Assembly (NCBI GenBank): GCA_003988855.1
Contig: QYAI01000172.1
Coordinates: forward strand, 1 to 64,000
Origin: Arachnopeziza araneosa
Taxonomy: Eukaryota; Ascomycota; Leotiomycetes; Helotiales; Arachnopezizaceae
DNA length: 64,000 nucleotides
Reading direction: 5' to 3'
A program made the position numbers and the translations under genes. Position 1 is the first letter of the stretch; every line of letters begins with the position of its first letter. Of this stretch, positions 33,718-46,408 are shown one piece after another. The notes beneath the pieces were generated by a model that made no database searches, was not told the DNA's origin, and saw only the letters and a program-made list of their open reading frames with translations.

Positions 33718-35230
33718 ATGCCTTCCGCCACGGGTCAGAACTGGGAAAAATACCAGAAAAAGGTAGGTTTTGTGGCAGATTACCAAGCAGCTCCAAACTA
33801 ACCATTGCAGTTCGCCGACGATGAAGTTGAGGAGAAGAAGATTACACCTTTGACAGATGAGTAGGTACAATCATCACAGGCGCAGATATGTTTCTAAATT
33901 CTCCAGGGATATCCAAGTCTTAAAAACATACGGCGCAGCACCATACGCAGCAGCGTTAAAGAAACTCGAGCAACAGATCAAAGAGAAGCAGTCAAGCGTG
34001 AATGAGAAGATCGGTGTGAAGGTACATCAAATTTATGGCTTACAAGTCCCTGCTTACGCCTCGTAGGAGTCAGATACTGGTTTGGCACCACCACATCTCT
34101 GGGATGTCGCCGCAGACAGACAACGAATGTCCGAGGAGCAACCTTTACAAGTGGCAAGGTGTACAAAGATCATTCAAGACGAGAAGGATACCGAGAAGAG
34201 CAAATATGTCATCAATGTCAAGCAAATCGCCAAGTTTGTGGTCAACCTCGGAGAGCGTGTCAGTCCTACAGATATCGAAGAAGGCATGAGGGTTGGGTTA
34301 GTCTCTTCAGCCTCGAGGCTCTTACGAGTCACAGAACTAACATAACACAGTGTCGATCGCAACAAGTATCAGATCCTATTACCTCTGCCACCGAAAATCG
34401 ATGCCTCAGTTACCATGATGACCGTTGAAGAGAAACCAGATGTTACATATGGTGATGTAGGAGGATGCAAAGAGCAAGTTGAGAAGCTAAGAGAGGTTGT
34501 CGAGATGCCGCTATTATCACCGGAACGATTTGTCAACCTTGGTATCGATCCACCAAAAGGTGCTCTGCTTTATGGACCACCAGGAACCGGAAAGACTCTT
34601 TGCGCCAGAGCTGTTGCCAACAGAACCGATGCTACATTCATCAGGGTTATTGGTAGTGAGTTGGTTCAAAAGTATGTAGGAGAGGGTGCAAGAATGGTCA
34701 GAGAACTCTTCGAGATGGCCCGGACGAAGAAGGCATGCATCATTTTCTTTGACGAAATCGACGCTATTGGAGGAGCTCGTTTCGATGATGGTGCTGGAGG
34801 AGACAATGAAGTTCAGAGAACCATGTTGGAATTGATCACCCAGTTAGATGGTTTCGATGCTCGAGGCAATATCAAGGTTATGTTCGCAACCAACAGACCG
34901 TCAACTCTGGATCCTGCTTTGATGAGACCTGGACGTATCGATCGAAAGATCGAATTTTCTCTCCCAGATCTCGAGGGTCGTGCAAATATTCTCCGAATCC
35001 ACGCCAAGAGTATGTCTGTTGAGCGTGATATCAGATGGGAACTCATCTCACGTCTCTGCCCTAACTCGACTGGTGCTGAGTTGAGAAGTGTATGCACGGA
35101 AGCTGGTATGTTCGCTATTCGAGCGAGAAGAAAGGTCGCTACGGAGAAGGATTTCTTGAGTGCAGTGGACAAGGTCATCAAGGGGAACTTGAAGTTCAAC
35201 TCTACTGCCACTTATATGCAATACAACTAG
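33718..35230 (+). CDS. RPT1: 26S proteasome regulatory subunit 7 (AAA ATPase Rpt1)
   Basis: Five exons, 33718-33762, 33811-33860, 33907-34021, 34067-34296 and 34351-35230, give 439 residues. Walker A GPPGTGKT is at 222-229, Walker B FFDEIDA around 280-285, the SRH ends ...RPGRIDRKIEF, and the C-terminus is YMQYN as in yeast Rpt1. Rpt1 is one of the six ATPases of the 19S base ring that unfold substrates and feed them into the 20S core. The N-terminal coiled-coil region is acidic/lysine-rich. All junctions keep frame. Confidence 0.97.
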
Positions 35231-38200
35231 ACGTCTGGAAGATTAGATGGATGTATACTAGCTGGCGTAGGTGTTCGATTAGCATAATGCATCTGGGCAA
35301 ATGATTGATGGTTCAGATTACCATTTCCCTTGTGTCTCTTGCACAGAAGATTTAAAAGAATATATTTCTTCATCGAATAACCTCGCGGTCGAGCTCTTAC
35401 TTGTGTTATATCCACTAGAGCATCTCTTTTGTTGAACTTTCTTTCTCTCGTTTTTCTCTACTCGATTCAATTATCTTTCACCACAGTTCGAACTGCTGAC
35501 AGCCAAAATCCCCATTCCAATCTCTTCTCTGCTAATGTATCTCAAACTTTTTCCAACCTCCCCTATCACCTTTCACCCAGCTCCTCTTGCCAATATCGCA
35601 TCCAAAGCATCCGCTTGCATTACTCAGATACAGAACCTCCTTACCAAAACCTCAGTCAGCAAGCCTACTTCCCTATCAAGTATTATCCCCGAAGAGAGTC
35701 GCGTCCCTGATATTCCTGACCGATCTTGTGATCTCTACTGTTGTATCTGGAGTCACATCTCGGATCTCGGAACGTAGATCTCAGAGCCGATGTAACCGTG
35801 GACCGAGAACGAAAGAGGAGAGTGTGAATCAGCAACTTTACGGAGGTTGTTGTGCTGAGATGAGATGGGTTGCTGGAAGGGAGGGATGGCGTCCAGACGG
35901 CGTGGACGGGCCGCTTTCCATGGATGCGATTGTGGGGATGGAAGGAGGCTGAATGAGTTGATCTTAGTGAACCACGGTAGGTTGGGTACAGTGTGTCGAT
36001 TCCCAATGTAGATTAAATTCGATATATTGACGCATGGACAACTTGATTCAAGCAACCACCTTGTGTTCTACTGGCTTCGTTATCTTTTTCACTCCTGAGT
36101 GACGAGATTTTCTCTTCGCTAGCCACTTGTTTTCTATCTAGTTTAAAGAGGTGTTAGATTGATTGCGGAAACTGGCATAGTAATGTTTAGAAGTTTTGCT
36201 GTTATAATAGGAGGCTCTTCTTGAATTCTTCCAAGGTGGTACCGATAGGTCACTTGAAATATGAACGCATTTGAGCAAGTGAGCTAAGTTGATCACAGTC
36301 GATAGTTAATGTCGTCTGTTTTACGACTGCTTAATGCTAGACTTTGTGGAGTATTACAAGATTGAAGTAGTGACAAGTTGTTAATTCTACTTTAAACTTT
36401 CTCATATTGAGTCATAAAATCCTCCTTGCAAGTGTGGTTGAGATGGCTGATTTCTTATTATGATGAGCTAGAAGCAGCTCGCTTTTCCCATTTAGGATAT
36501 TGAAGTCTAAATTATCAAGAAAGAGCTCTTTTGAAGAGTTTTCAAATCTCTGATAGGAATTAGACAAGTCCTCTGCAACGTACTCCTAAAGTTTGAGTTA
36601 TCAAGACCGATGCGGAGTACCTCTGAACTAGTCCATTCTCGAAAGAAAATGAGCCTGACCACTTCGACCAATCTCTTCTCAGTGTCCAAAGAACGATATG
36701 CGTCGAGACATTTCAGTAAATATTTAACACCAATCAATATTCTCTTCTGATTTAAAGCTGGGTGTATTTCACACCCACAAACTTGCTGATTATAACCCCT
36801 TAATCTCGGCATCTGTTCTCAATGTTTGACTATTCTTTAACTCTCGCAACAATCCTTCGCGCCTCACCCTCCCTCCGTGATCGCAGTGTATTCGTCTTCC
36901 AATCCCAGCTTCTCAGCCAGCCACAATCAAATAAAAGACATCCAACGCTCAGATTCAATTGCTTTCTTTATATAAAATAAAATTGGTCATCGTGCTGCTT
37001 CAATCTTGGTATTTGATCTTTATATATATATTGTTTCTTTTTGTTAAAAGAGAGACACTGGCAGATGAGGAATTGAAATAAATCAGGCATGTCGAAATAA
37101 ATTCTCTTAGAAAACATGTCGTTTTCAATAAACAGTGAAACTCAAAATTAAGTGACAGACCAAATTACCTTTTCTTTATATCAGAACAACTCAACTCCGG
37201 CGTCGAGCTCTCGAGGAAAAAAGTTTTTCAGAATCCTATCCATGCAGGAGCTCTCATTTTGAGCAGTATTTATTTCCGCAGTCTCTACCTCCCATCAACT
37301 ATGGCAAACGAACGGGATCAAAGATTCGAGAAACAACAAATTAGCCACTTAATTAGGAAAATGGTTCGATTAAGATCCAGGTGACCTCTGAAGGATGCAC
37401 CATCCCAACTTATCTCAAGTCAACTTCCCCGCAGTAAGATCTTCCCTCTCTACGATCCCAAAACTATCCAATGCACATGCTTTATCCAACTCCGCATCAC
37501 GGCGTCATCGAGCCAAAGTGGCTGAAACGAGCAAGCTCACAGCAAAACTCCTCGGGAAGAACAGACTTGAGCGTATTGTGGCGTTGTGGGGAACAATGCC
37601 GTCAGACTCCAGAGTGGAGCAAATCCCACAGTCCCGTCTTGGTCTTCATATATACATTTGCAATTACATGCGCATCCCGGTAGGTACCGCAGCAGAGGAA
37701 CATCTCCCAGCGCCCTCCCATGTCGAGGAGGCTGAATAACCCTGCCCGCGTCTGTCCAGGCGGAGATTAATTACACTTTTCCTTGGCTGCGCACGATTTG
37801 GAATTCGGGACTGGAACTAGAGACGTCCCACACGATCACCGAGATGAGATGGCAGGTGTTCCATCGGGGGGTTTGGGGGAGGAGAGGCTGGAATTGCACA
37901 AGTGACAGCCTAGCCTGAAGAGTGACAGTTCATTCACCCAGGTGAGCGGTATGCTGGAAGAGCGACCTGTAAATCGTACAGATAGTGAGAAAGGCGTAGG
38001 AGGAAGACGGATAGAAGGAGAGGGTCCTGTCCACTCCTCTCTCCTCGTTTATCAGCATTACCAATCTTGTTCCTCACCCATCAACCAACAGGAGGTCTCA
38101 CCCAGATGTATATGCAGATGCAGATTCAAATACTCCGTAAAGTAGAGTAGAGTATATAATCAATGTTGTATAGCCAGGATTTAGCCGCCTCTTCCACCTG

Positions 38201-38702
38201 ACAACCAGGTACAATCTAGATCCCGTATCGAGCTGCCATGTGGACCCATGAATATCCAGCGGCGGCTGGCTGTGGGACCTCCCTTCCGTGCTGTTGGAAT
38301 ATCAATCACCATGTGGGGTCTGATCCTGATATCGTTGGACAATATAACACTGGTTTGTGGCGTATAATTCATCTGGATGTTGCTTGGGTTATCTACTCTG
38401 CAGTTACCTACAACTGGCTTCAGCTATGCCCGAGAAGGACTGAGGAAGGTGATCTAGATAAGCAGTTGCGTGGATGAATCACGCGATAGAGACATACGGG
38501 AAATTCGAACGAATCGAGAAAATGAAGAATGAAGAGAAGGAAGGCCATGACTATGTTTTTATTATCTTGTAATACTTTTATTCGTATATACTGAGGACGA
38601 GAGTCGCTATGCACATTTGAAGAAGAATTATATACAAATAATCTCGTTATCACAATGCTCTCTCCCCTTACATGACTCCAGTAAGACTCCTCGTGTTGAT
38701 AA
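35231..38702. other. 3.5-kb intergenic region
   Basis: Several open frames (35429-35952, 36507-36812, 37395-37739) overlap on both strands and show no domain, signal peptide or consistent splicing. The region contains pyrimidine-rich tracts and AT-rich stretches (e.g. TATATATATA at about 37021-37030). A gene too diverged to recognise cannot be excluded. Confidence 0.4.
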
Positions 38703-41540
38703 TTACTGGCACTATTTGCAGTTAGTAAGTCGTAAAGTCAAAGATGTAAATGGACAACCATACCTGCGAGTAATATGAATTAAAATATACACAAGTCGAT
38801 CCAACGGTACAGCTGTAAATACCAGCTCCTAGATTTGATCCTCCACACTGTCCCCATTTCGGTACCGATGTGGGTGGTGCTAGTGCAAGGATCTTCTCGC
38901 TGGCCCTTTCAGCAGCAACGACGATGTACGCAGAGGGATTGGTGCTTGGCATGCCGGGGAAGATGGAAGCATCGACGATAAAGATATTGTCAGTACCGTA
39001 GACCAAGGTGTTGGTGTCTACGACTGACGTTCCATTGCTGATCAATCCGGAATCGGTACCCATCTTGGCGGTTCCGAGCCAATGGTTAGCACGACGCGCG
39101 CCGATGTTGGCGTACGTGAGGGGAACGGAGGCGAGGTATTGGGCACCAGTCATATTGGAGGGGGGAAGGTTCCAAGTGATGTTTGGGACGGTCTTAAGGG
39201 CCGAGACCATGTGGTCAATCGCCATGGCAACAGTGGCGAGATCGTTTGGATTGCCGTATGGTAATGTGGCGACGGTCATGTCAAGATTCTTGCCAATGGT
39301 GGTTCGGCCACGAGAGATTGAGCCTCGACCAAGGTAAAGAGAGAGTGTCATGGAATTTCCATTCGGGACACCATTGGAACCTTCAACACGCGAAGTCCAT
39401 TGAAATTGGCGAACGATCCCGTCGGGTCCTGTAATCTCTTCCCACATCATAGGAGCGATGTTGGGTGCTGCTTGAGCAAGAGGACCAGATCGCTTGGTGA
39501 GATAAGCTTTTGCATCAGCGGCAATTGGGGTGTCCCATGCTGCTGGCCAATCATAATACGAGATGTTAGGGTGAGAAATAACAGTGTCCGTGTTTAGATG
39601 ATCATCGAGGTTATAACCAACTGGAAGATTAATCCATTGCTGCTGGGAGATCATTTTTGTAGCATCCGTACTTTGCTGTATAGTTTGAAGCTGATCAGTA
39701 GGGCCAATGCCAGAGCGGAACAGAAGTTTAGGTGTACCAAACGCTCCAGCAGAGATGATGACACGGCCAGTAGCAGCAGTGAGATTAACAGTACCAGTGT
39801 ATCCCCCATTGTTAGTTGCAACAACGTCAAGACTGATAGCATGGCCACCAATACGATTGATACGTTCAACGCTAGTATTTAACCACATCTTGAAATTGCT
39901 TCGAGCATGAGCATCTACAAGGTAAGTAGCCATCGGACCTCCACGCTCACCATGGATGTACATATATGGGGTATGGGCAAATGTACGATTCTTTTGCGAT
40001 GGAACATTGTTCGCAGTGACACTAGTCCATCCAGCGGTAAGGAGACCCTGGCTGACGATATCGTAACCATCTTGGATATATCGGATACCGTCCAGGGAAG
40101 GAGTGTCAGTTCCTGGGATCAAGCTAAACACTCGACTTGTCGCAGCAGCCATGTCAGTCGATTTCCAGCCGGTGGGGAAAAGAACGTCCCAATCAGTTGG
40201 ATTGGCCTAAGTACAGTCAGCCAAATTCTGTGATTGTTTAAGTGGTTTATTTACCTTCCACCAAAGACCTGCATTCACGGCAGTGCCCCCTCCAAGGATG
40301 CAACCGGCCATCTGATCTGTATCAGTGCAGGCAACTCCATCAGATCCACCATTCCAGATGCGGTTGCACTCTCCGGGAACATCGAACCATGTGAGATTTT
40401 GACCATCCAGCCATCCGCTTTCAGGTCGGAGGGCTAAACTGGGTTAGTTAAAATTCGAGGGAGAACGGACCACTTACTTCCGCCCCACCTGGCTGAAGAT
40501 GCCACTCCTTTTTCAATTAGCAACACAGACTTTCCAGACTGTGCGAGCTTATCCGCAATTGGAATTCCTCCAGCTCCACCACCAACGACGATATAATCGA
40601 AGCTCGTTGCTGTTGGAACTGCAACAGATGAGATGGTGGTTGTAGCAGAAGCAGTTCCGGTTGCAGTAACTCCAGTCGCGGTATGTGTTGCCCATACTGA
40701 GTACGATGCCTGAGTAGCCGATGAAACGATAACCTGGAATTCTCCCATTCCGTTGTTATGTTGCACAATGGCTGCATTTGGATTTGTAGGATCAGATGGT
40801 GCTGTCGAAGATTGAGCCCATCCTCCTTCGAAAGTTCCGCCGGTTGTCGACATGTTGAAAGGAGTTTGAGATGGATCGTCAAATAAGAAACAATTCTGGC
40901 AGCGGTAAACTAACACCCAATTGGTTGCATTCACACTCGAGTATATCTGAGTGAGATTTGCACTTCCTTTATACGCAGCTGGCGCTTGGTAGGCACTTTT
41001 CAAGTTAGTAGTGAACATTAAGTTTGAAACCTAGAACTTACACCGAGTAACGGAATGATGTTGCAATCTGGTTTCCATTTCCAGTCGGGTAGGCAATGAG
41101 CATGAGATGATTGGGCATGCCAGCACCAACATTATCACCATGTACGATACCAGTCCATCCTTTACCAGCAGGTGTAGAACCCATCTGTTTCTGGTCAATG
41201 AAATTTCATATTGGTTCTCAGTAAACCTACAATTAAACCAATATATTCGTAAGAGTTGACCTTCAAGGCAGTTGGTGGCAATGCAATACCCCACGTAAAA
41301 CCACCGACAGAGGTTTCAGAAAACTCTCCATCGCCAGTGACTGCACCATTTGCCTCGACATTGGTGTAAAAAGTGAAGCCAGTGTTGGGTTCGAGATACA
41401 GGCTGTGAGCAGCAAAGTCCTGTGCGAGCACGGTGGGAATCACTGTGAAAGGACCGTGAGCGATTGAAGGCAGGATGCCAAGAAAACTTACGGGAAGAAG
41501 CGAGAGCCAAAACGCCCGTGAGGAAGGTTTTCGACAACAT
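38703..41540 (-). CDS. cellobiose dehydrogenase with C-terminal CBM1
   Basis: Seven exons (41540-41492, 41442-41231, 41184-41042, 40995-40478, 40433-40255, 40206-38764, 38711-38703) give 850 residues. A signal peptide (MLSKTFLTGVLALASS...) leads into the b-type cytochrome domain (TGFTFYTNVEANG, TWGIALPP, WVLVYRCQNC). After a Thr/Ser linker comes the GMC flavin domain, with FAD motif VVGGGAGGIPIA near residue 271, LGGGTAVNAGLWWK, and the late NHWLGTAKMG carrying the catalytic His. The C-terminus is a fungal cellulose-binding module (KWGQCGGSNLGAGIYSC...), its last three residues in a 9-nt exon after a 52-bp intron. The enzyme oxidises cellobiose and passes electrons through the heme to lytic polysaccharide monooxygenases outside the cell. 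All splices keep frame. Confidence 0.95.
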
Positions 41541-42893
41541 CTTGGCAGTGGACTACACCGTAGACTGAATACACTGGTGATTCCTTGAAAAAATCGAGAG
41601 CGGGAGGTTTAAGACTTTATATCATGTACGAGGTTCACCATTTGCACTGCGGGGAACAGGCACAGTGTGGATGGGAATAATTGTGCCAGGCTTAGATGGG
41701 GCTTAATGAAATATGGATAGAACAAGATTACCCGTTTCGTCTTGTTTGAGCTTGAAAGCTCGAGATAAGTTTCTTCCGGGTAGCTAGGCCGGTCAACGTG
41801 ACATGAGAAAGGTAGAGTATAATCAAAAATTAATTTAGATAGAATTCAGGCTCGGCGGCAGACGCACTCCGCATTTCGCGCAATCGTTTTGCCGGCCTCT
41901 GTACCCCTGAACATCATGGCAAGCGACGTTATGCAGGGAAAAGGCCCCGGTAAAGTGCATGACTTGGAATCAATTACGCTGAGGCGTTGACAAGAGCCGG
42001 CGTGGGCCACTCGGCAATCCAGCATTTGTTTTACACAGCCCTATGTGGGATAGAGAGGTTCGGTGGGAACTGAATCAGACCTCTCTTGGGGCTAGTGGGT
42101 TTGACTGCAGACCGAGGGTCAATTACAGGCAGAGATGGGGATGATGTTGGCCCAAGGAAGCAGCCTGGATTTGACATACAATCCTCAGCTCCATGGGAGC
42201 TCGGATGAACGATGTAACTGTGATAGACCACGGATTTGGAGGAGGTGGAGGCTCGTCCCTCCGCAGACCGAACGGAACAGCGTCAATTGCATCCGCCTCG
42301 ACGCGTCAACAGCATCTGCTCGAAGCTCATAGGATCAATCTAGATCTATTCGACCAGAGAAACATCGGACGGAGGAAGCTTGAATCAAGTTGAGATGCAT
42401 GAGGTGTGAAAATGAGATGCGGAATGCAGGTGGATGAACCAGACGGTGAAACGGCGCAACGCAACGCCTCGCCACGCCGAATAGAGTGTCTTTCGGGTGT
42501 AGACCAGCTTCTGGTTCCATCTCACGTCAAGTTGATTTGATGACAAGCAGTCATATTAGACTGACGGAGCTGACAAGATTGTGTATGAAATATGATGGAG
42601 AGGGAGAGCCAGAGAGAAGAGAAGATGAGGGATCTGGGGAAAATGATTGATCGGATCTATATTCTTCCGCATCACGTGGGCCAGTCTTCGCCGAGGTCAT
42701 GCTTTCCCCGTCGGCAACAAACGGAAAGAAAGCCAGCAACAAAACTTGTCAGCAGGAATACCCGTCCGTCTGATTGGCTGCGGCTTGGTGCATTTCCATC
42801 AACGACATCTGGAGACCTGTCGTAAGAACTTCGAATCGCCTCACGTCGAACTTCAACACCTCTCCTCTCTTCCTTGGTAGAGCACCTTCCGTC
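41541..42893. other. intergenic region between divergent CDH and SDH1 genes
   Basis: This 1.35-kb stretch holds the promoters of both flanking genes. The CDH side contains possible carbon-regulator sites (e.g. GCGGGG-like at about 41648) but none is compelling. Short overlapping frames at 42135-42880 are not supported. Confidence 0.45.
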
Positions 42894-45091
42894 ATGTCTT
42901 CAATTGCAATGAGAAAGTTCACTGCTGGCCCTTCGGTATGTCCCTCTCCGTCCAGCTGGGCACGCGCACTTTTGAATTGTGGTGTTGATCAGGCCATAGT
43001 TCTCGAAGGCATTGAAGAACCAGACAAGATCATTTTCTTGCACAAGACCTGCAGGTAAGAGACCGGAGCCGTCCCAGTCTTGCTCAATGAACTGACTTTC
43101 TCCAGCTCGAATCATTACACACGCTCCACTCCGGGCGAAAGAAGCGTCGCCTTTTGTTAGCAACAAATACCCGGTCGTTGTATGTATATTCGAACATTAG
43201 GAGGCTTGCTCTCATGATACTTTTAGGACCACGAATATGATGCCATCGTCGTTGGTGCTGGTGGAGCCGGTCTGCGGGCGGCTTTCGGCCTGGCAGAAGC
43301 TGGATTTAACACCGCGTGTATCTCTAAGCTTTTTCCTACTCGAAGTCATACCGTAGCAGCACAGGGAGGAATCAATGCAGCTCTAGGAAACATGCACGAG
43401 GATGACTGGAGGTGGCACATGTACGATACTGTCAAGGGTTCGGATTGGTTGGGAGACCAGGATGCAATTCATTACATGACCAGAGAAGCGCCACAATCAG
43501 TCATTGAGTTGGAGAACTACGGCTGTCCATTCTCAAGAACGGACGAGGGCAAAATGTAAGTTCTGACGGCTATCTGAAAGTACCATGCTCACAATTACAG
43601 CTATCAACGCGCTTTCGGAGGTCAATCACAGAAGTTTGGCAAGGGAGGGCAAGCTTATCGATGCTGCGCTGCTGCCGATAGAACTGGACACGCTCTTTTA
43701 CACACTCTCTACGGTCAATCCTTACGACATAACACCAACTATTTTATTGAGTACTTTGCTCTCGATTTGATCATGGAAGACGGCGAATGCAAGGGTGTTC
43801 TTGCATATAATCAGGAAGATGGCACCCTACATCGATTCAGGGCACACAACACTGTTTTGGCTACCGGAGGCTATGGACGTACTTATTTCAGCTGTACCTC
43901 TGCACATACGTGTACAGGCGATGGTATGGCCATGGTTGCTCGTGCTGGACTTCCTAACCAGGATCTCGAATTCGTTCAATTTCACCCAACAGGTATTTAT
44001 GGTGCTGGTTGCTTGATCACTGAAGGTTCTCGTGGTGAGGGTGGATATCTGCTCAACTCAGAGGGTGAGCGATTCATGGAGAGATATGCACCGACTGCCA
44101 AGGATTTGGCATCGCGTGATGTCGTCTCTCGATCAATGACAATGGAAATCCGAGAAGGTCGTGGTGTTGGCCCTGATAAAGACCACATCTATCTTCAACT
44201 CTCTCATTTGCCACCTGAGATCCTACACGAGCGACTTCCTGGTATCTCAGAGACTGCCTCCATTTTCGCTGGTGTCGATGTTCGAAAGCAACCCATTCCC
44301 GTTCTGCCAACTGTTCACTATAACATGGGTGGTATTCCAACCAAGTATACTGGTGAGGTTCTCACTGTTGATAGCGAAGGCAAGGACAAGGTTGTTCCTG
44401 GTCTTTTCGCATGCGGTGAAGCAGCCTGTGTCTCTGTTCACGGCGCCAATCGTCTAGGAGCCAATTCTCTTCTTGATTTGATTGTCTTCGGTCGTGCCGT
44501 TTCTCACACGATTCGTGACAAATTTGAACCTGGTATACCGCACAAGGAGATTAGCGCTGATGCTGGGGCCGACTCGATCGCCGTTCTCGACAAGATTAGA
44601 ACAGCTGATGGACCAAAGCCCACACACGAAATCCGTCTTGCTATGCAAAAGACTATGCAGGCTGATGTCAGCGTTTTCAGAACACAAGAATCGCTTGATG
44701 AAGGTGTAAAGAGAATCCACGAGGTTGATCAGACCTTCAAAGATGTCGGAACCAAGGACCGAAGCATGATCTGGAACTCGGATCTGGTTGAGACTCTGGA
44801 ATTGAGAAACTTATTAACTTGCGCGTAAGTTTGATCAAATGACTTTGATGACATAAACTAACCAAGTCAAGCGTTCAAACCGCTGAAGCAGCGGCGGCGA
44901 GAACGGAATCCCGAGGAGCTCACGCTAGAGAAGATTTCCCAGAACGAGATGATGAGAAATGGATGAAGCATACTTTGACTTTCCAAAAGACACCTCACGG
45001 CAAGGTAGACCGAACATACCGAGCTGTTGTCGGCCATACTCTGGATGAGAATGAGTGCAAGGCTGTCCCACCATTCAAGCGTGTTTATTAG
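42894..45091 (+). CDS. SDH1: succinate dehydrogenase flavoprotein subunit, mitochondrial
   Basis: Six exons, 42894-42935, 43000-43054, 43106-43179, 43227-43555, 43601-44824 and 44872-45091, give 647 residues. The first ~50 residues form a basic mitochondrial presequence (FSKALKNQTRSFSCTRPAAR). Then come VVGAGGAGLRAAF and the covalent FAD-His motif SHTVAAQGG (His98). The fumarate reductase/SDH signatures QFHPTGIYGAGCLITEG and VHGANRLGANSLLDL follow, ending PPFKRVY. It oxidises succinate in complex II and the TCA cycle. Only the acceptor TAG at 42997-42999 for intron 1 yields the presequence in frame. The CAG seven bases upstream would shift the frame. Confidence 0.96.
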
Positions 45092-46408
45092 ACTGGTAAA
45101 TTATTGAGAGACAAGCGCTAGTTTGGAGCTTAAGGTGCATCCTGTTGAGGAGCAAATAGGCTTTTTTTATATGTTTGTAGTATGAATACAAGAAAGTAAA
45201 ATTTGTTCAATATAGGTGGACTTGTGAATGATTGTATTGAACAAGGTCAGGAATGGGGAGTTTCCTCGTTCAAATTTTGGCCTCACGTTTATAGAGATAT
45301 CTTCACCATTATCAGGTCGAGCACGGTAAGGTTGGCTAATCTCTTTGGAATTTTCGCTTCTAAAATCTTGTTGCAGCTGGAAGCATATTTCTTTATATTT
45401 TTCGAGGTGTGAGGGAGTTGAATGAAGAGGGTTACGGTTTCAAACATTTCTAAGTTGAGTATATCTGCTACTACTATTCCCTTATCTTAAAGGAGCATTT
45501 GAGATCACAGGAGTACTGGCTGAGCTAGGTTACTTTACCTAGTACCGACCATTTTCGCTAGAGAAAGCATGTACTGCAAGATTGTTTCATACTTGGTACT
45601 TTCATCGGAGCTTCCATTAGACTTGCAGTGGTAACTGACTTCTCCTCACAATCCTCCAACGAGTAATCATCGAATACTTGAGATGCTTTCAGCCGAGGTA
45701 CCCTCTCATCTTCTTTTCCCTTGGCATTTCTCGCAGCTTGTTGAAAGATCCATTGGCGCGTGATTCGAAGTTGATGTCAGAGTTGATCCACGATGCAACA
45801 TCGTCGAATCTTCAAGGCCACTAATGCAGTGCTTTATTACTTTATTGACCTAGTGGCGAACTCGTCTGAATCTATATCCCTCCATTTCGCCTATTTTGGA
45901 AATATCACCTGCGACGTAATTACCCGGTCCTCTCTTTAAGCTTATTTGTATATAACCACGCTGTACATGCTCTTATTTTCCGTACGAGCCTCACCTTTAC
46001 TGGAAGATGGGGCACAGATGGGGCCTAGGTGCCCCGCCCGCTCTGAATTGCCTCGATGGAATTCCTCGGTAAGGCGGCTTCTCCCTTGAATAGCTATTTT
46101 GGCTGGGGCTGGCAATCTGGATCAATGGTCTTGGCTTAGCCTGAAACTTCTATTAGACATTATTCACGATGCGAGATTGTACCTACAGTTACCATACCAT
46201 CGCGGGGGAGCTCATCCTTGGTAGATGGAGTGGTTCATACCTCGTGTTGAGAAGATGTCGTACAGTACATATTTGAAATTCATCCAGATTGTCCAGGGCA
46301 AGATGCGAATATATGTATCGAAGGTTGCCCTCCCCCCATGATCCGTGTTCCGAGTTTCTGTTTTTCAATTTGTTTGTTAGGTGGACGAAGAATTTCTGGT
46401 CGGTCGCG
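45092..46408. other. intergenic, no supported gene
   Basis: Only short overlapping frames are seen (e.g. 45203-45412). A TGAGCTAGGTTACTTTACCTAG stretch near 45522 faintly recalls the core of the repeat cluster at 31493. Nothing else is identified. Confidence 0.4.

Noticed and set aside
35429..35952. Overlapping frames downstream of RPT1
   Set aside because: All three frames and both strands are partly open in pyrimidine-rich DNA, with no domain, signal peptide or splice support.
42993..43054. SDH1 second exon starting at the first acceptor (GCCATAGTTCTC...)
   Set aside because: It gives 62 nt, which puts the following exon out of frame with a stop. The acceptor seven bases later gives 55 nt and a proper presequence.
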